DNA from: Flaviflexus salsibiostraticola
Lineage (GTDB): Bacteria; Actinomycetota; Actinomycetes; Actinomycetales; Actinomycetaceae
DNA: 64,000 nucleotides
Assembly: GCF_003952265.1 (NCBI RefSeq)
Contig: NZ_CP034438.1
Span: forward strand, 1,736,001 to 1,800,000
Direction of reading: 5' to 3'
Made by a program: the position numbers and the translations under genes
Notes under the pieces: model-generated
What the model saw: only the letters and a program-made list of their open reading frames with translations
The model's database searches: none
What the model was told of the DNA's origin: nothing
Shown here: piece by piece, positions 46,152 through 55,571 of the stretch
How positions within the stretch are numbered: the stretch's first letter is position 1
Layout of the letters: each line of letters opens with the position of its first letter

Positions 46152-46688
46152 ATGCCGATGCCGGACCCGATGCCTCGACCGCGCGGCCCACAGCCGTGGC
46201 GCCGTGCGGCTCCGGCGACCCGAATCGGCGCCCGCCGCTCCTATCTGCCTGTGGTCAATGAGACATCGGCCGGTGGGATTGTCGTCAAGCCCGTCGAGGG
46301 CATCGCCTGGGTCGCGGTCATCGCTCGCCGCAACCGGGCCGGTCGCCTCGAGTGGTGCCTTCCCAAGGGTCATCTCGAGGGCGAGGAGACGGCCGAGGAG
46401 GCCGCGGTTCGGGAGATCCACGAGGAGACCGGCATCCTCGGACAGATCCTCACCCACCTCGCAACCATCGATTATTGGTTCTCCGGCACCGATCGGCGTG
46501 TTCACAAGGTCGTTCATCACTTCCTGCTCGAGGCCCTCTCCGGCGAGCTGACGACGGAGAACGATCCCGACCAGGAGGCCGAGGACGTCGCATGGATCCG
46601 GCTCGACCAGGTCGCCTCTCGCCTCGCCTATCCGAACGAGCGCCGCATCGCATCGCTCGCCCGGGATGTGCTGACAGGGAAAGCGTGA
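46152..46688 (+). CDS. NUDIX hydrolase next to cca
   Basis: A 178-residue NUDIX protein. The box at about residues 75-97 reads GHLEGEETAEEAAVREIHEETGI, preceded by RAGRLEWCLPKGH. The conserved neighbour set cca-NUDIX-DUF6049-murJ is found throughout Actinobacteria. Members resemble RppH or diadenosine-polyphosphate hydrolases, but the substrate is uncertain. Its stop overlaps the GTG of the next gene. Confidence 0.88.
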   Translation: MPMPDPMPRPRGPQPWRRAAPATRIGARRSYLPVVNETSAGGIVVKPVEGIAWVAVIARRNRAGRLEWCLPKGHLEGEETAEEAAVREIHEETGILGQILTHLATIDYWFSGTDRRVHKVVHHFLLEALSGELTTENDPDQEAEDVAWIRLDQVASRLAYPNERRIASLARDVLTGKA

Positions 46689-48688
46689 AACGGCTGCTGA
46701 CGGCGGTCTGCGCTGCCGCACTGCTCGGTGCCGCTCCGCCCGCCGCGGCGAGCAGCGCCGAGCCGATCGAGATCGAGATCACCGACATCTCCCCCGTTCA
46801 CCGCGCGGGCGACTCACTCCCGGTGAGCGTGACGGTGACGAACCCGGGTTCTCGGATCGAGAACGTGCCCTTCGACCTCACCGTCCAGGCCTCTGTCCCG
46901 CTTTATCGCTCGACCGTGACCTCCTGGCTGGCGGACGAGACGATCAATGCGCAGATGCTCACCCTCGACCGCCGCACGGTTGACCTGCCCCGCGGGGAGA
47001 CAACCTTTGACATCGACCTGCCCTCGGACGTGCTGACGTGGGGCAATACCGCGACTTCGTGGGGTCCGCGCGGCGTCCAGGCCAGCGTCAATGTCGACGA
47101 TGAGACGATCGTCGACCGGACCTTCCTCACGACCGAGCCCTCCTTCGAGCTGGAGCCGATGACGTTCACGGCGATTGTCCCGATCACGGTCTCAGCCGAG
47201 GAGCTCGAGCAGGTGCCGACCTCTCTCGAGCGCTACGACCAGTCCGTGACGGCGCTCCGAGAAGGATCCCTCGAGCCGGGCGAGGATCTGCCGGACCCGA
47301 TCGGCGCCGCCCTCCAGTCCGCGACCGACCGCGTCATTGACGACATCGAGTCCCTCACCAGCCCCGGCATCACCCTCGCGCTCGATTCCTCCTTCGCGGC
47401 CTCCTCCTACGGGACGGTCAACGAGACGGAAGAGGCGCTCGATGACTTCGCCTCGGGCGACGGCCACGAGCTGGCCCTCCTGCCCGCACTCGACGCCGAT
47501 CTCTCCGCCTGGGCGGAGACCGCCGCAGACGACCTCTTCCTGCCCCACATCGAGCAGATGGAGAGCGCGCGGGCGGATCTGGCGGAGCGCGGGATCACGG
47601 CCCGGACTGATCTGCTGGTGGCACCCACGACCGCGGAGGTCGCCGCCCTCGGATTGGAGAACGGAGCCGAGGTCCTCGCGGTGCTCGGCTCCGATGTGCC
47701 GGCGAGCCAGCCGCTCAACTGGACCCCCTCCGCCCATGCCGTCATCGACGGAAGCCCGGCGATCGTCGCCGATGAGGAGCTGTCGCGCCTCCTGTCGGGC
47801 GAGGGGGATCTGTCGGACCTCGACCGCCGGCAGGCACTCGTCGCCCTCACCGCCATCCACTACCGTGAGCGCCCGAACGACCACCGACCGCTCGCCCTGC
47901 TCCTGCCCCGCGGGACGGACCCGGCCGCGATCAATGACAGTATCGAGTCGCTCAACGGAAGCTCGTGGCTCGAGGGCGGGACGGCATCCGACATCGAACG
48001 ACTGCCGCTCGACCCGTTCGACCGTGAGGGTTTGACGAGCGCCGACGCCGAGACGGGCGCCCTCGGTGCGGCGGTCCCCTCGATCAACGAGGCGGGCCGT
48101 CTCGTCACGACGATCGGGGATCTCACGACGCAGCCGAGACTCTTCCGCGACGCTGTCGCCGCGACGGCCGGCGTGGTCGGATCGGGATCACTCCCTCCCC
48201 GGGAGCTCGACCGCCGGACGAACGACCTCGTCGAGCTTGCGGACACGCTGACCTCACAGCTCGCAGTCCAGCCCTCATCGACCGTCAATCTCATCTCCCG
48301 CGCATCCGAGTTCCCCGTCCATGTCACCTCGTCTCTGCCAGTCCCGATCACGGTCGCTGTCGAGATGCAGAGCGACGACCGGAGACTCCAGTTCGAGCCC
48401 GTGTCAACTGTTCTCCAGCCGAACACGACGACGACCGTCGGCGTCCCCGTCCGGGCGATCGGCTCGGGCAACGTCAGCACGCAGGTCGATATCCTCGGTC
48501 CCGTTGGACAGGTCATCGGCACCGGGACCGAGATCAATATCCGAGTACGAGCGGACTGGGAGAATGTGGGCACCGCGATCATCGCGGGGGTCTTCCTCCT
48601 CATCCTCATCGTCGGCATCATCCGCTCAGCCCGGCGCGGCACCCGCACCCCGCCCATCGCCGAGGCTGACCTTGAATCGGAGGAGTAG
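46685..48688 (+). CDS. DUF6049 secreted membrane-anchored protein
   Basis: A 667-residue exported protein with signal peptide (KRLLTAVCAAALLGAAPPAAA), an extracellular body rich in beta strands and one C-terminal membrane helix (about 637-654) with a short basic tail. It belongs to the DUF6049 family that is always encoded just before murJ. A role in cell-envelope assembly is inferred from this position only. The GTG start overlaps the NUDIX stop (GTGA). Confidence 0.85.
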   Translation: MKRLLTAVCAAALLGAAPPAAASSAEPIEIEITDISPVHRAGDSLPVSVTVTNPGSRIENVPFDLTVQASVPLYRSTVTSWLADETINAQMLTLDRRTVDLPRGETTFDIDLPSDVLTWGNTATSWGPRGVQASVNVDDETIVDRTFLTTEPSFELEPMTFTAIVPITVSAEELEQVPTSLERYDQSVTALREGSLEPGEDLPDPIGAALQSATDRVIDDIESLTSPGITLALDSSFAASSYGTVNETEEALDDFASGDGHELALLPALDADLSAWAETAADDLFLPHIEQMESARADLAERGITARTDLLVAPTTAEVAALGLENGAEVLAVLGSDVPASQPLNWTPSAHAVIDGSPAIVADEELSRLLSGEGDLSDLDRRQALVALTAIHYRERPNDHRPLALLLPRGTDPAAINDSIESLNGSSWLEGGTASDIERLPLDPFDREGLTSADAETGALGAAVPSINEAGRLVTTIGDLTTQPRLFRDAVAATAGVVGSGSLPPRELDRRTNDLVELADTLTSQLAVQPSSTVNLISRASEFPVHVTSSLPVPITVAVEMQSDDRRLQFEPVSTVLQPNTTTTVGVPVRAIGSGNVSTQVDILGPVGQVIGTGTEINIRVRADWENVGTAIIAGVFLLILIVGIIRSARRGTRTPPIAEADLESEE

Positions 48689-48691
48689 ACA

Positions 48692-51600
48692 GTGGCTGGC
48701 GGTATTGCCCGCAGTTCTGCGGTGATGTTCGCGGGCACGCTCGTGTCACGCCTCCTCGGGCTCGTCAGGTCCCCGCTGCTGTTCGGCATCGCAGTCGGCC
48801 TCAACTACCCCGCAGGCAATGCGTTCGACATCGCCAACAAGCTTCCAACCCTCATCTACATGCTCGTCGCCGGTGGTGTCGTCAACGCCGTCCTCGTGCC
48901 CGCCATCGTCCGGGCCTCGAGCCGCCATGATGATGGCGGGGCCGCCTACATCAACAAGATGGTGACCCTCGGCGTGCTCGTCCTCGGCGCGATCACGACC
49001 GTGCTCACCCTCGCCTCCCCGCTCCTCGTCACGCTCTTCGCCTCGGGGCTCCAGGGCGAGTGGTATCAGCTGGCTGTCGCCTTCGCCTACTGGTGCGTGC
49101 CCCAGGTGTTCTTCTACGGCATGTACACGCTGCTCGGCCAGATCCTCAACGCGCGGGAGAACTTCGGGCCGTTCATGTGGGCCCCGGTCCTCAACAACAT
49201 CGTCGCCATCGGCGGCATGCTGGCCCTGCTCAGCATCGACGGGCCGACGACCCCGGAGAATGCTCTCGACGCGTCACTGTGGGACGGCAGCCGAATCGCG
49301 ATCCTCGGCGGCAGCGCCACCCTCGGTATCATCGTCCAGGCCGCCATTCTCCTCATCCCGCTGTATCGGATGGGGGTGCGGCTCAAGCCCGACTTCGCAT
49401 TCCGCGGGGCGGGGCTGCGCTCTGTCGCCCAATCGGGCGGCTGGGTTCTCGCCTCAATGGGTGCCGGTATGATCCCGACCCTCCTCATCTCGAACGTCGC
49501 CTCGGTCGCCTCCCAGCGTGCGTCGACGATGAGCCCGCTCGATGCGCTCGGAGTACCCGGCAACGCGGCCTACACGACCGCCTACAGCCTCTACTCGCTC
49601 CCGACCTCCCTTGTCGTCGTCTCGATCGTCACGGCGATCTTCACGCGCATGGCCCAGAAGGCCACGAGCGGGAACCTCGCAGGGGTTCGTGACGATACGT
49701 CGCGCGCCCTGCGCATCGTCGCCGTCTTCACGTTCCTCGCGACCGCCCTCATCGCCGTCCTCGCCACCCCCGCCATCCGCATCATCAGCCCCGGATCGGC
49801 GTGGGAGGAGGTCTCCTCGATCGGCCCGGTCCTCCTGACCATGTCGCTCGGACTGGTCGGCGTCGGCTCCTTCACCGTCCTCCAACGGGTCTACTACGCC
49901 CTCGAGGATGCCAAGGGCCTGTTCGTCATCCAGATCCCCTTCTTCATCCTCCACTCCGTCCTCATCCTCTCGACGATCCTCCTGCCCGCCCGGTTCATCG
50001 TCGTCGGCGTCGGGCTGTCGATGGCGATCACCAACACGGCCACCTTCGTCGCCGCGCTCCTGCAGCTGCGTCGCCGCCTGGGCGGGATCGACGGTCACAC
50101 CATCCTCGCCTCCTTCACTCGGCTGGGAGCAGCGGCCCTCGTCGCCACCGCCGCAGGCTTCATGGTCCTGCGGCTATTCGGCCCCCTGACGGCCGAGTTC
50201 ACGTTCTCGCAGGCGGTCGCCCGAATTCTCGTCATCACCCCCGTCGTCACCGCCATCTACCTGGGGATCATGTGGCTGGGGAGGATGCCGGAGCTGCAGG
50301 TCCTCATGCGGCCCCTCATGGGCGTGTTGCGGCGCCTTCAGCGCAGGCCATCACCACAAGCCACTACACTGGATGGAATTGAGAGATCCTCGACCGACGG
50401 AGTGAATGTGTCCTTGAACCTGTTGCCAGGACGGCGGCTGCGCGATCGCTACGAACTCGTGGACCACTTGGAGTCGACGGACGGCATGGAGATCTGGCAG
50501 GGCGTCGACACCGTGCTCGGCGCGGACGTCCGCCTCATGATCCTGCCCACCGACCAGCCGACGCGGGAGGCGACCGTGGATGCCGCCCGCCGGGGCGTCC
50601 TCGTCGACGACGTCCGACTCATCAAGCTTCTGTCGATCTTCGACATGCCGGGCGCATCCGTCATCGTCTCCGAGCTTCCGACCGGGACGACGATGGCGGA
50701 GTACATCGCCTCTGGCCCCGTCCCCGAGGATCAGGCGCGCGCGATCGTCGGCGAGACGGCGGGCGCGCTTGATGCGGGGACGCGCCGCGGCGTCCGTCAC
50801 CTGACCCTTCGCGAGGAGCTCGTTCGCCTTGACCCCGAAGGCTCGGTCTTTGTCGACGGGCTCGGGGTCGATGCCGCGTTCGCCGGCGAACACGCCGCCG
50901 ACGTCGATCCGGATGCGCTCGACCGGAGGGACGCCGAGAATCTTGCCGTCCTCCTCGCAGCCCTCGTCCTCGGTGAGGAGTCCCCCGAGGCTGACCGGAC
51001 AGAGTTTCTCCAGCGCGCCGCGGAGGAGAGCAGTGACGAGACAATCTCGACGCTCCTTGCCGATGTGAGCCGCGGTGAGGGCCCCCAGTCGACGAGCGGC
51101 ATCATCAAGGCCCTCGCACCGTGGGGCAGCATCGACGCGGCCAGCATGCCCGACCTTCAGCCGACGCAGGCGATGACAGCGGTCACCGATCCGTTCGCCG
51201 AGCCGGTCCAGCCTGCGAAGGCCACCGTCGCCAGCCCGATCGCCGCCCCGGTGATCCGTCCGGCCCCAACCGTCTGGCCCCAGCGCACCCCCGAGTCGCC
51301 CTCCGATCCCTCCTCATGGACCGCCCTCTCGGCCGAGCCGGAGGACAATAACCGGTCCGATAACTCGTCGAATATCCTCCTCGGCATCATCGCCGTCCTC
51401 GTCCTCCTCATCGGCGTCTTCGCGTTCCGCTACCTGACGAGCGACACGAGCCCGGTCACGATCGCGGACGATGAGACGACGGCCGCCGCCGAGGAGACGA
51501 CCGGCGAGGAGCCGACGCCGGCCGAGGAGCCGACGACGGAAGAGGTCATCGAGTACCCGGATCCGCAGATCCAGTCGATCAGTCTCCTCAACCCGCAGGC

Positions 51601-52009
51601 GGCACAGCTCGATCCGACGACGGTCGACTCCCAGGACAACCCGGGCTCGATCCCGAATCTCTCCGACGGCAATCCTGGTACGTCGTGGTCGTCCTGGTGG
51701 TATTCCGATCAGGGCTTCTGGCTCAAGGACGGCATCGGCCTCGAGATTACGCTCGCTGAGGAAACCGAAATCACCGACGTTGTTCTCGCCGTTGATGGGA
51801 ATGGCGGGCTGGTCCAGTGGCGGGATACCGTCAACGCCGCTCCCGACTCGGGCCAGATCCTTGCGGAGTCCGCCATGTCCTCCGAGACGGTGCTGACAGC
51901 AGCCGAACCGGTCGTCTCTCAGACGATCATTCTGTGGTTCGACGAGCTGCCGACCGCCAACTCGGATGGACTGTTCCGCATCGACATCTCCGAAATCACT
52001 GTTCGCTGA
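48692..52009 (+). CDS. murJ: MurJ lipid II flippase fused to pseudokinase and extracellular domain
   Basis: An 1105-residue multidomain protein. Residues 1-545 are the MurJ/MviN flippase (14 helices; MFAGTLVSRLLGLVRSPLL, GGVVNAVLVPA, RVYYALEDAKGLF), which moves lipid II to the outer face. Residues 570-800 are kinase-like (LRDRYELVDHLESTDGMEIWQGVDTVLGADVRLMILP) but lack the glycine loop, the HRD Asp and the DFG motif, so this is a pseudokinase. A Pro-rich stretch, a membrane helix (about 894-916) and a C-terminal discoidin-like extracellular domain follow. This is the layout of the mycobacterial MviN. GGAGGAG precedes the GTG by six bases. Confidence 0.9.
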   Translation: MAGGIARSSAVMFAGTLVSRLLGLVRSPLLFGIAVGLNYPAGNAFDIANKLPTLIYMLVAGGVVNAVLVPAIVRASSRHDDGGAAYINKMVTLGVLVLGAITTVLTLASPLLVTLFASGLQGEWYQLAVAFAYWCVPQVFFYGMYTLLGQILNARENFGPFMWAPVLNNIVAIGGMLALLSIDGPTTPENALDASLWDGSRIAILGGSATLGIIVQAAILLIPLYRMGVRLKPDFAFRGAGLRSVAQSGGWVLASMGAGMIPTLLISNVASVASQRASTMSPLDALGVPGNAAYTTAYSLYSLPTSLVVVSIVTAIFTRMAQKATSGNLAGVRDDTSRALRIVAVFTFLATALIAVLATPAIRIISPGSAWEEVSSIGPVLLTMSLGLVGVGSFTVLQRVYYALEDAKGLFVIQIPFFILHSVLILSTILLPARFIVVGVGLSMAITNTATFVAALLQLRRRLGGIDGHTILASFTRLGAAALVATAAGFMVLRLFGPLTAEFTFSQAVARILVITPVVTAIYLGIMWLGRMPELQVLMRPLMGVLRRLQRRPSPQATTLDGIERSSTDGVNVSLNLLPGRRLRDRYELVDHLESTDGMEIWQGVDTVLGADVRLMILPTDQPTREATVDAARRGVLVDDVRLIKLLSIFDMPGASVIVSELPTGTTMAEYIASGPVPEDQARAIVGETAGALDAGTRRGVRHLTLREELVRLDPEGSVFVDGLGVDAAFAGEHAADVDPDALDRRDAENLAVLLAALVLGEESPEADRTEFLQRAAEESSDETISTLLADVSRGEGPQSTSGIIKALAPWGSIDAASMPDLQPTQAMTAVTDPFAEPVQPAKATVASPIAAPVIRPAPTVWPQRTPESPSDPSSWTALSAEPEDNNRSDNSSNILLGIIAVLVLLIGVFAFRYLTSDTSPVTIADDETTAAAEETTGEEPTPAEEPTTEEVIEYPDPQIQSISLLNPQAAQLDPTTVDSQDNPGSIPNLSDGNPGTSWSSWWYSDQGFWLKDGIGLEITLAEETEITDVVLAVDGNGGLVQWRDTVNAAPDSGQILAESAMSSETVLTAAEPVVSQTIILWFDELPTANSDGLFRIDISEITVR

Positions 52010-52019
52010 AGAGGAATCA

Positions 52020-52952
52020 ATGACTGAGATCCACGACATCATCATCGTCGGCTCCGGCCCTGCCGGATACACCGCCGCCATCTACACCGCACGCGCGGGG
52101 CTCAACCCGATCGTGCTGGCGGGTGCCATCGACGCGGGTGGTGCGCTGATGACCACGACTGAGGTCGAGAACTTCCCGGGCTTCCCGGAGGGCATCCAGG
52201 GGCCCGAACTCATGGAGAACATGAGGGAGCAGGCGGAGCGCTTCGGCGCCGATGTCCGCTTCGAGGACGCGGTTGAGCTCAAGCTCGAGGGCGACATCAA
52301 GGAGATCAAGACCGACACGGCCGACCACAGGGCGAAGGCGGTCATCCTCGCCCTCGGCAGCGAGTACCGCAAGCTCGGCCTCGAGGGTGAGTCCACCTAC
52401 TCGGGCAAGGGTGTCTCGTGGTGCGCCACGTGTGACGGCTTCTTCTTCAAGGGACAGGAGATCGCGGTCGTCGGCGGCGGCGACTCCGCCGTCACGGAAG
52501 CCCTGTTCCTCACGAAGTTCGCCTCCAAGGTGACCGTCATCCACCGCCGCGACGAGCTGCGCGCATCGAAGGTCATGGCGGACCGACTGCTCGCCGACGA
52601 GAAGGTCGAGATGGCGTGGAACAGCGCCGTCACGAAGATCAATGGAACGCCCGATGGTCGCCTCCAGTCGGTCACGCTGACGGATACAAAGACGGGTGAG
52701 CAGCGCGAGCTTCCCGTCGGTGGTCTCTTCATCGCCATCGGCCACGACCCTCGCACAGCCATCGTCAAGGACGAGATCAATCTCGACGCCAACGGCTACA
52801 TCACCGTGGACCAGCCGACGACGGCGACTTCGATCCCCGGCGTCTTCGCCTGCGGCGATGTCGTCGACCACCGCTACCGCCAGGCCATCACCGCGGCCGG
52901 GACGGGATGCTCGGCAGCGCTCGATGCCGAGTCCTACCTTGATGCACTGTGA
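52020..52952 (+). CDS. trxB: thioredoxin reductase
   Basis: A 310-residue flavoprotein that passes electrons from NADPH to thioredoxin. FAD-binding VGSGPAGYTAAIYTARAG, the redox pair CATC in SWCATCDGFFF, the NADPH fold VGGGDSAVTEALFL and the closing GVFACGDVVDHRYRQAITAAGTGCSAALDAE are all present. GAGG lies six bases before the ATG. It overlaps the thioredoxin gene by 11 bases. Confidence 0.96.
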   Translation: MTEIHDIIIVGSGPAGYTAAIYTARAGLNPIVLAGAIDAGGALMTTTEVENFPGFPEGIQGPELMENMREQAERFGADVRFEDAVELKLEGDIKEIKTDTADHRAKAVILALGSEYRKLGLEGESTYSGKGVSWCATCDGFFFKGQEIAVVGGGDSAVTEALFLTKFASKVTVIHRRDELRASKVMADRLLADEKVEMAWNSAVTKINGTPDGRLQSVTLTDTKTGEQRELPVGGLFIAIGHDPRTAIVKDEINLDANGYITVDQPTTATSIPGVFACGDVVDHRYRQAITAAGTGCSAALDAESYLDAL

Positions 52953-53241
52953 GGTCCTGTTCTTCACAGCTCCCTGGTGCGATCCCTGCCATCAGGCAGC
53001 CCCGATCTTCTCTGAGGTGACGAGAGAGCTCGGCATCGCCGCATCGATCGTCGATGCCGACTTGACCCCGGACCTGGCCGACAGGTTCGGGGTTGAGTCT
53101 CTCCCAACGGTCGTCGTCCTCTGTGAGGGTGAGGTTCGCGATAGTCTTGCAGGGACCAGGCCCAAAGCTGAGCTGCGGAGCTTCCTTCGCCGTTCAATCG
53201 GCGCGGTACACCCGCCTGACGGCCCCGGGGTGGCAGACTAG
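52942..53241 (+). CDS. short thioredoxin
   Basis: A 99-residue thioredoxin-like protein with active site WCDPC (C13, C16) where classical thioredoxin has WCGPC. It retains FFTAPWCDPCHQAAPIF, a cis-Pro (ESLPTVVVL) and the closing helix. The N-terminal strand before the active site is very short. The Asp in the CxxC should shift the redox potential. The ATG lies inside the end of trxB, so expression is coupled and TrxB is the likely electron donor. Confidence 0.82.
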   Translation: MHCEVLFFTAPWCDPCHQAAPIFSEVTRELGIAASIVDADLTPDLADRFGVESLPTVVVLCEGEVRDSLAGTRPKAELRSFLRRSIGAVHPPDGPGVAD

Positions 53242-53265
53242 AACAGGTCCAGCAGAGGAGTAGAC

Positions 53266-54597
53266 ATGGCACATCCGTCCGACAGCAGCGCGGGATCGGC
53301 ACGTGCCTCGGCCGGCAATCGGCTCGACCCCTGGTACTCCTCCTACGCGGACAGATCGCTCGGCATGCGGGCCTCCGAGGTGCGCAGCCTCTTCGCGGTC
53401 GCCAACAGGCCCGAGGTCGTGTCCCTCGCCGGCGGCATGCCCAATATCGAGGGTCTCCCTCTCGACTTCCTTGCGGAAATGACGGCCAGGCTCCTGCGGG
53501 ATCGCGGCCCCAAGCTGCTCCAGTACGGCGGAGGTCAGGGTGAGGAGGAGATCCGCACCCAGATCGTCGAGGTCATGCGCTATGACGGCATCCACGCGCA
53601 TCCCGACGATGTCATCGTGACGACGGGCTCCCAGCAGGCGCTCGACCTCATGACCCAGATCTTTATCAACCCAGGCGACGCGATCGTCGCCGAAGCCCCC
53701 TCCTACGTGGGCGCGCTCGGCGTCTTCCGGGCCTACCAGGCCGAGGTCATCCACACCCCCATGGACGATCACGGCCTCATCCCCTCGGCCCTCGAAGAGA
53801 CACTGCGGCGCGCCGAGGCCCTGGGCAAGCAGGTGAAGTTCCTCTACACGGTCCCGAACTTCCACAACCCTGCGGGCGTCACACTGTCCCTCGAGCGGCG
53901 ACCCCAGGTCGTTGAGATCTGTCGGCGCCACGGCGTCATCATCCTCGAGGACAATCCCTACGGCCTTCTCGGCTTCGACTCGGAGCCCCTGCCTGCTCTT
54001 CAGACCTTCGATCCCGATGCCGTCGTCTATCTGGGATCGTTCTCGAAGATCTTCGCCCCCGGCTATCGTGTCGGGTGGGCGCTTGCGCCTCACGCCGTCA
54101 CCCAACGCATGGTCCTTGCCGCGGAATCGGCGATTCTGTCGCCGAACATGATGGGACAGCTCTCGATCGCGGAGTACCTCAAGTCCTACGACTGGTTCCA
54201 GCAGGTCAAGGAGTACCGCAGCATGTACCGTGAGCGCCGCGATGCGATGCTCGAGTCCCTTGCGGAGTATCTGCCGAGTTCAACATGGACAGTCCCGGAC
54301 GGTGGTTTCTACACCTGGGTGACGCTGCCCGAGGGCCTGGACGCCCATGCGATGCTTCCACGGGCCGTCACCCACCGCGTCGCCTATGTCTCCGGCACGG
54401 CATTCTTCGCCAACGGCGAGGGCCGAGATTACATGCGGCTCTCCTACTGCTATCCCACGCCTGAGAACATCCGTGAGGGCGTCCGCCGCCTCGGTACCGT
54501 CGTCGAGGCAGAGAAGGAGCTCGTCAACATGTTCGGTGCACAGCGCCGGACACCGCCGGGATCCACTGTTGAATATCCGTCGACCGAGACCATCTGA
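53266..54597 (+). CDS. PLP-dependent aminotransferase, class I (2-aminoadipate/MocR-like)
   Basis: A 443-residue fold-type I aminotransferase. It begins RMRASEVRSLFAV-like (GMRASEVRSLFAVANRPEVVSLAGGMPN), has the PLP-stacking region GSQQALDLMTQIFINPGD, YTVPNFHNPAGVTLS, EDNPYGLLGFD and the Schiff-base Lys in GSFSKIFAPGYRVGW. It resembles 2-aminoadipate or aromatic transaminases; the substrate is not certain. GGAG lies six bases before the ATG, and the ddl-like gene follows after 13 bases. Confidence 0.88.
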   Translation: MAHPSDSSAGSARASAGNRLDPWYSSYADRSLGMRASEVRSLFAVANRPEVVSLAGGMPNIEGLPLDFLAEMTARLLRDRGPKLLQYGGGQGEEEIRTQIVEVMRYDGIHAHPDDVIVTTGSQQALDLMTQIFINPGDAIVAEAPSYVGALGVFRAYQAEVIHTPMDDHGLIPSALEETLRRAEALGKQVKFLYTVPNFHNPAGVTLSLERRPQVVEICRRHGVIILEDNPYGLLGFDSEPLPALQTFDPDAVVYLGSFSKIFAPGYRVGWALAPHAVTQRMVLAAESAILSPNMMGQLSIAEYLKSYDWFQQVKEYRSMYRERRDAMLESLAEYLPSSTWTVPDGGFYTWVTLPEGLDAHAMLPRAVTHRVAYVSGTAFFANGEGRDYMRLSYCYPTPENIREGVRRLGTVVEAEKELVNMFGAQRRTPPGSTVEYPSTETI

Positions 54598-54610
54598 AGC
54601 TGGAGCAGCC

Positions 54611-55570
54611 ATGACTCAACCACGCACTGTCGCGATTCTCGCCGGAGGACTCAACCACGAGCGGGACGTGTCGATCCACTCGGGTCGCCGCGTTGCGGGC
54701 GCCCTCGCGGAGGCCGGCTTCCACGTCAAGATGCTCGATGTCGACTCGAACCTCCTCCAGCGCCTGGATGCGATCGAACCGGACGTCGTCTGGCCTCTCA
54801 TCCACGGTTCGACGGGTGAGGACGGCTCTCTGCAGGATCTCCTCGAGCTCATCGGCCTGCCCTATGTGGGCTCAAACGCCCACGGCTGCCGGCTTGGCTT
54901 CCAGAAGCCGGTGGCGAAGACGATCCTCTCGAATGTGGGCATCGCGGTGCCGGATTCCACGTCGCTTCCCCAGTCCCTCTTCCGTGAGGTTGGTGCAACC
55001 GCGATCCTCGATCTCGTCGCCGCCCGCTACGGCTTCCCCGTTGTCGTCAAGCCCGCGGCCGGAGGCAGCGCCCTCGGTGTCAGCATTGTCTCGGAGGCGA
55101 AGGACCTGCCCGGCGCGATGGTCGATAGCTTCGCGTACGGCAATCAGGTCCTCATCGAGAAGTACATCGCGGGCTCCGAAGTGGCCGTGTCCGTCATCGA
55201 GGTCGAGAAGGGCGAACCATTCGCACTTCCGCCCGTCGAGATCGTCACCAACGGCCGTTACGACTACGACGCCCGGTACAACGCCGGTCGGTCGGAGTAC
55301 TTCGTCCCTGCCCGACTCTCGGACGACCTGCTCGACAGGTGTATGGAAGCAGCACTGACCGCCCACCGCACTCTCCATCTGCGCCATATCTCCCGCACGG
55401 ACCTCATCGTGGACGCCGATGGCACACCGTGGTTCATCGATGTCAATTCCGCACCTGGAATGACACAGACATCACTCCTCCCACAGGCCGTTACGCGATA
55501 CGCCGAGGAGAACGGAATGGCCCCGACAGATCTGTATGCACAAATCGTCGAGGCCGCACTCACGTTCTGA
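54611..55570 (+). CDS. ddl: D-alanine-D-alanine ligase family protein
   Basis: A 319-residue ATP-grasp ligase. AILAGGLNHERDVSIHSGRRV (N-terminal loop), WPLIHGSTGEDGSLQDLLELIGLPYVGS, KPAAGGSALGVSIV (ATP-lid), VSVIEV...LPPVEIV and FIDVNSAPGMTQTSLLPQA are the expected motifs, so it should join two D-alanines or a related pair. The family normally reads F-x-x-LHG-x-x-GEDG; the slightly altered VWPLIHGSTGEDG is compatible. It ends one base from the convergent parB stop. Confidence 0.88.
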   Translation: MTQPRTVAILAGGLNHERDVSIHSGRRVAGALAEAGFHVKMLDVDSNLLQRLDAIEPDVVWPLIHGSTGEDGSLQDLLELIGLPYVGSNAHGCRLGFQKPVAKTILSNVGIAVPDSTSLPQSLFREVGATAILDLVAARYGFPVVVKPAAGGSALGVSIVSEAKDLPGAMVDSFAYGNQVLIEKYIAGSEVAVSVIEVEKGEPFALPPVEIVTNGRYDYDARYNAGRSEYFVPARLSDDLLDRCMEAALTAHRTLHLRHISRTDLIVDADGTPWFIDVNSAPGMTQTSLLPQAVTRYAEENGMAPTDLYAQIVEAALTF

Positions 55571-55571
55571 C

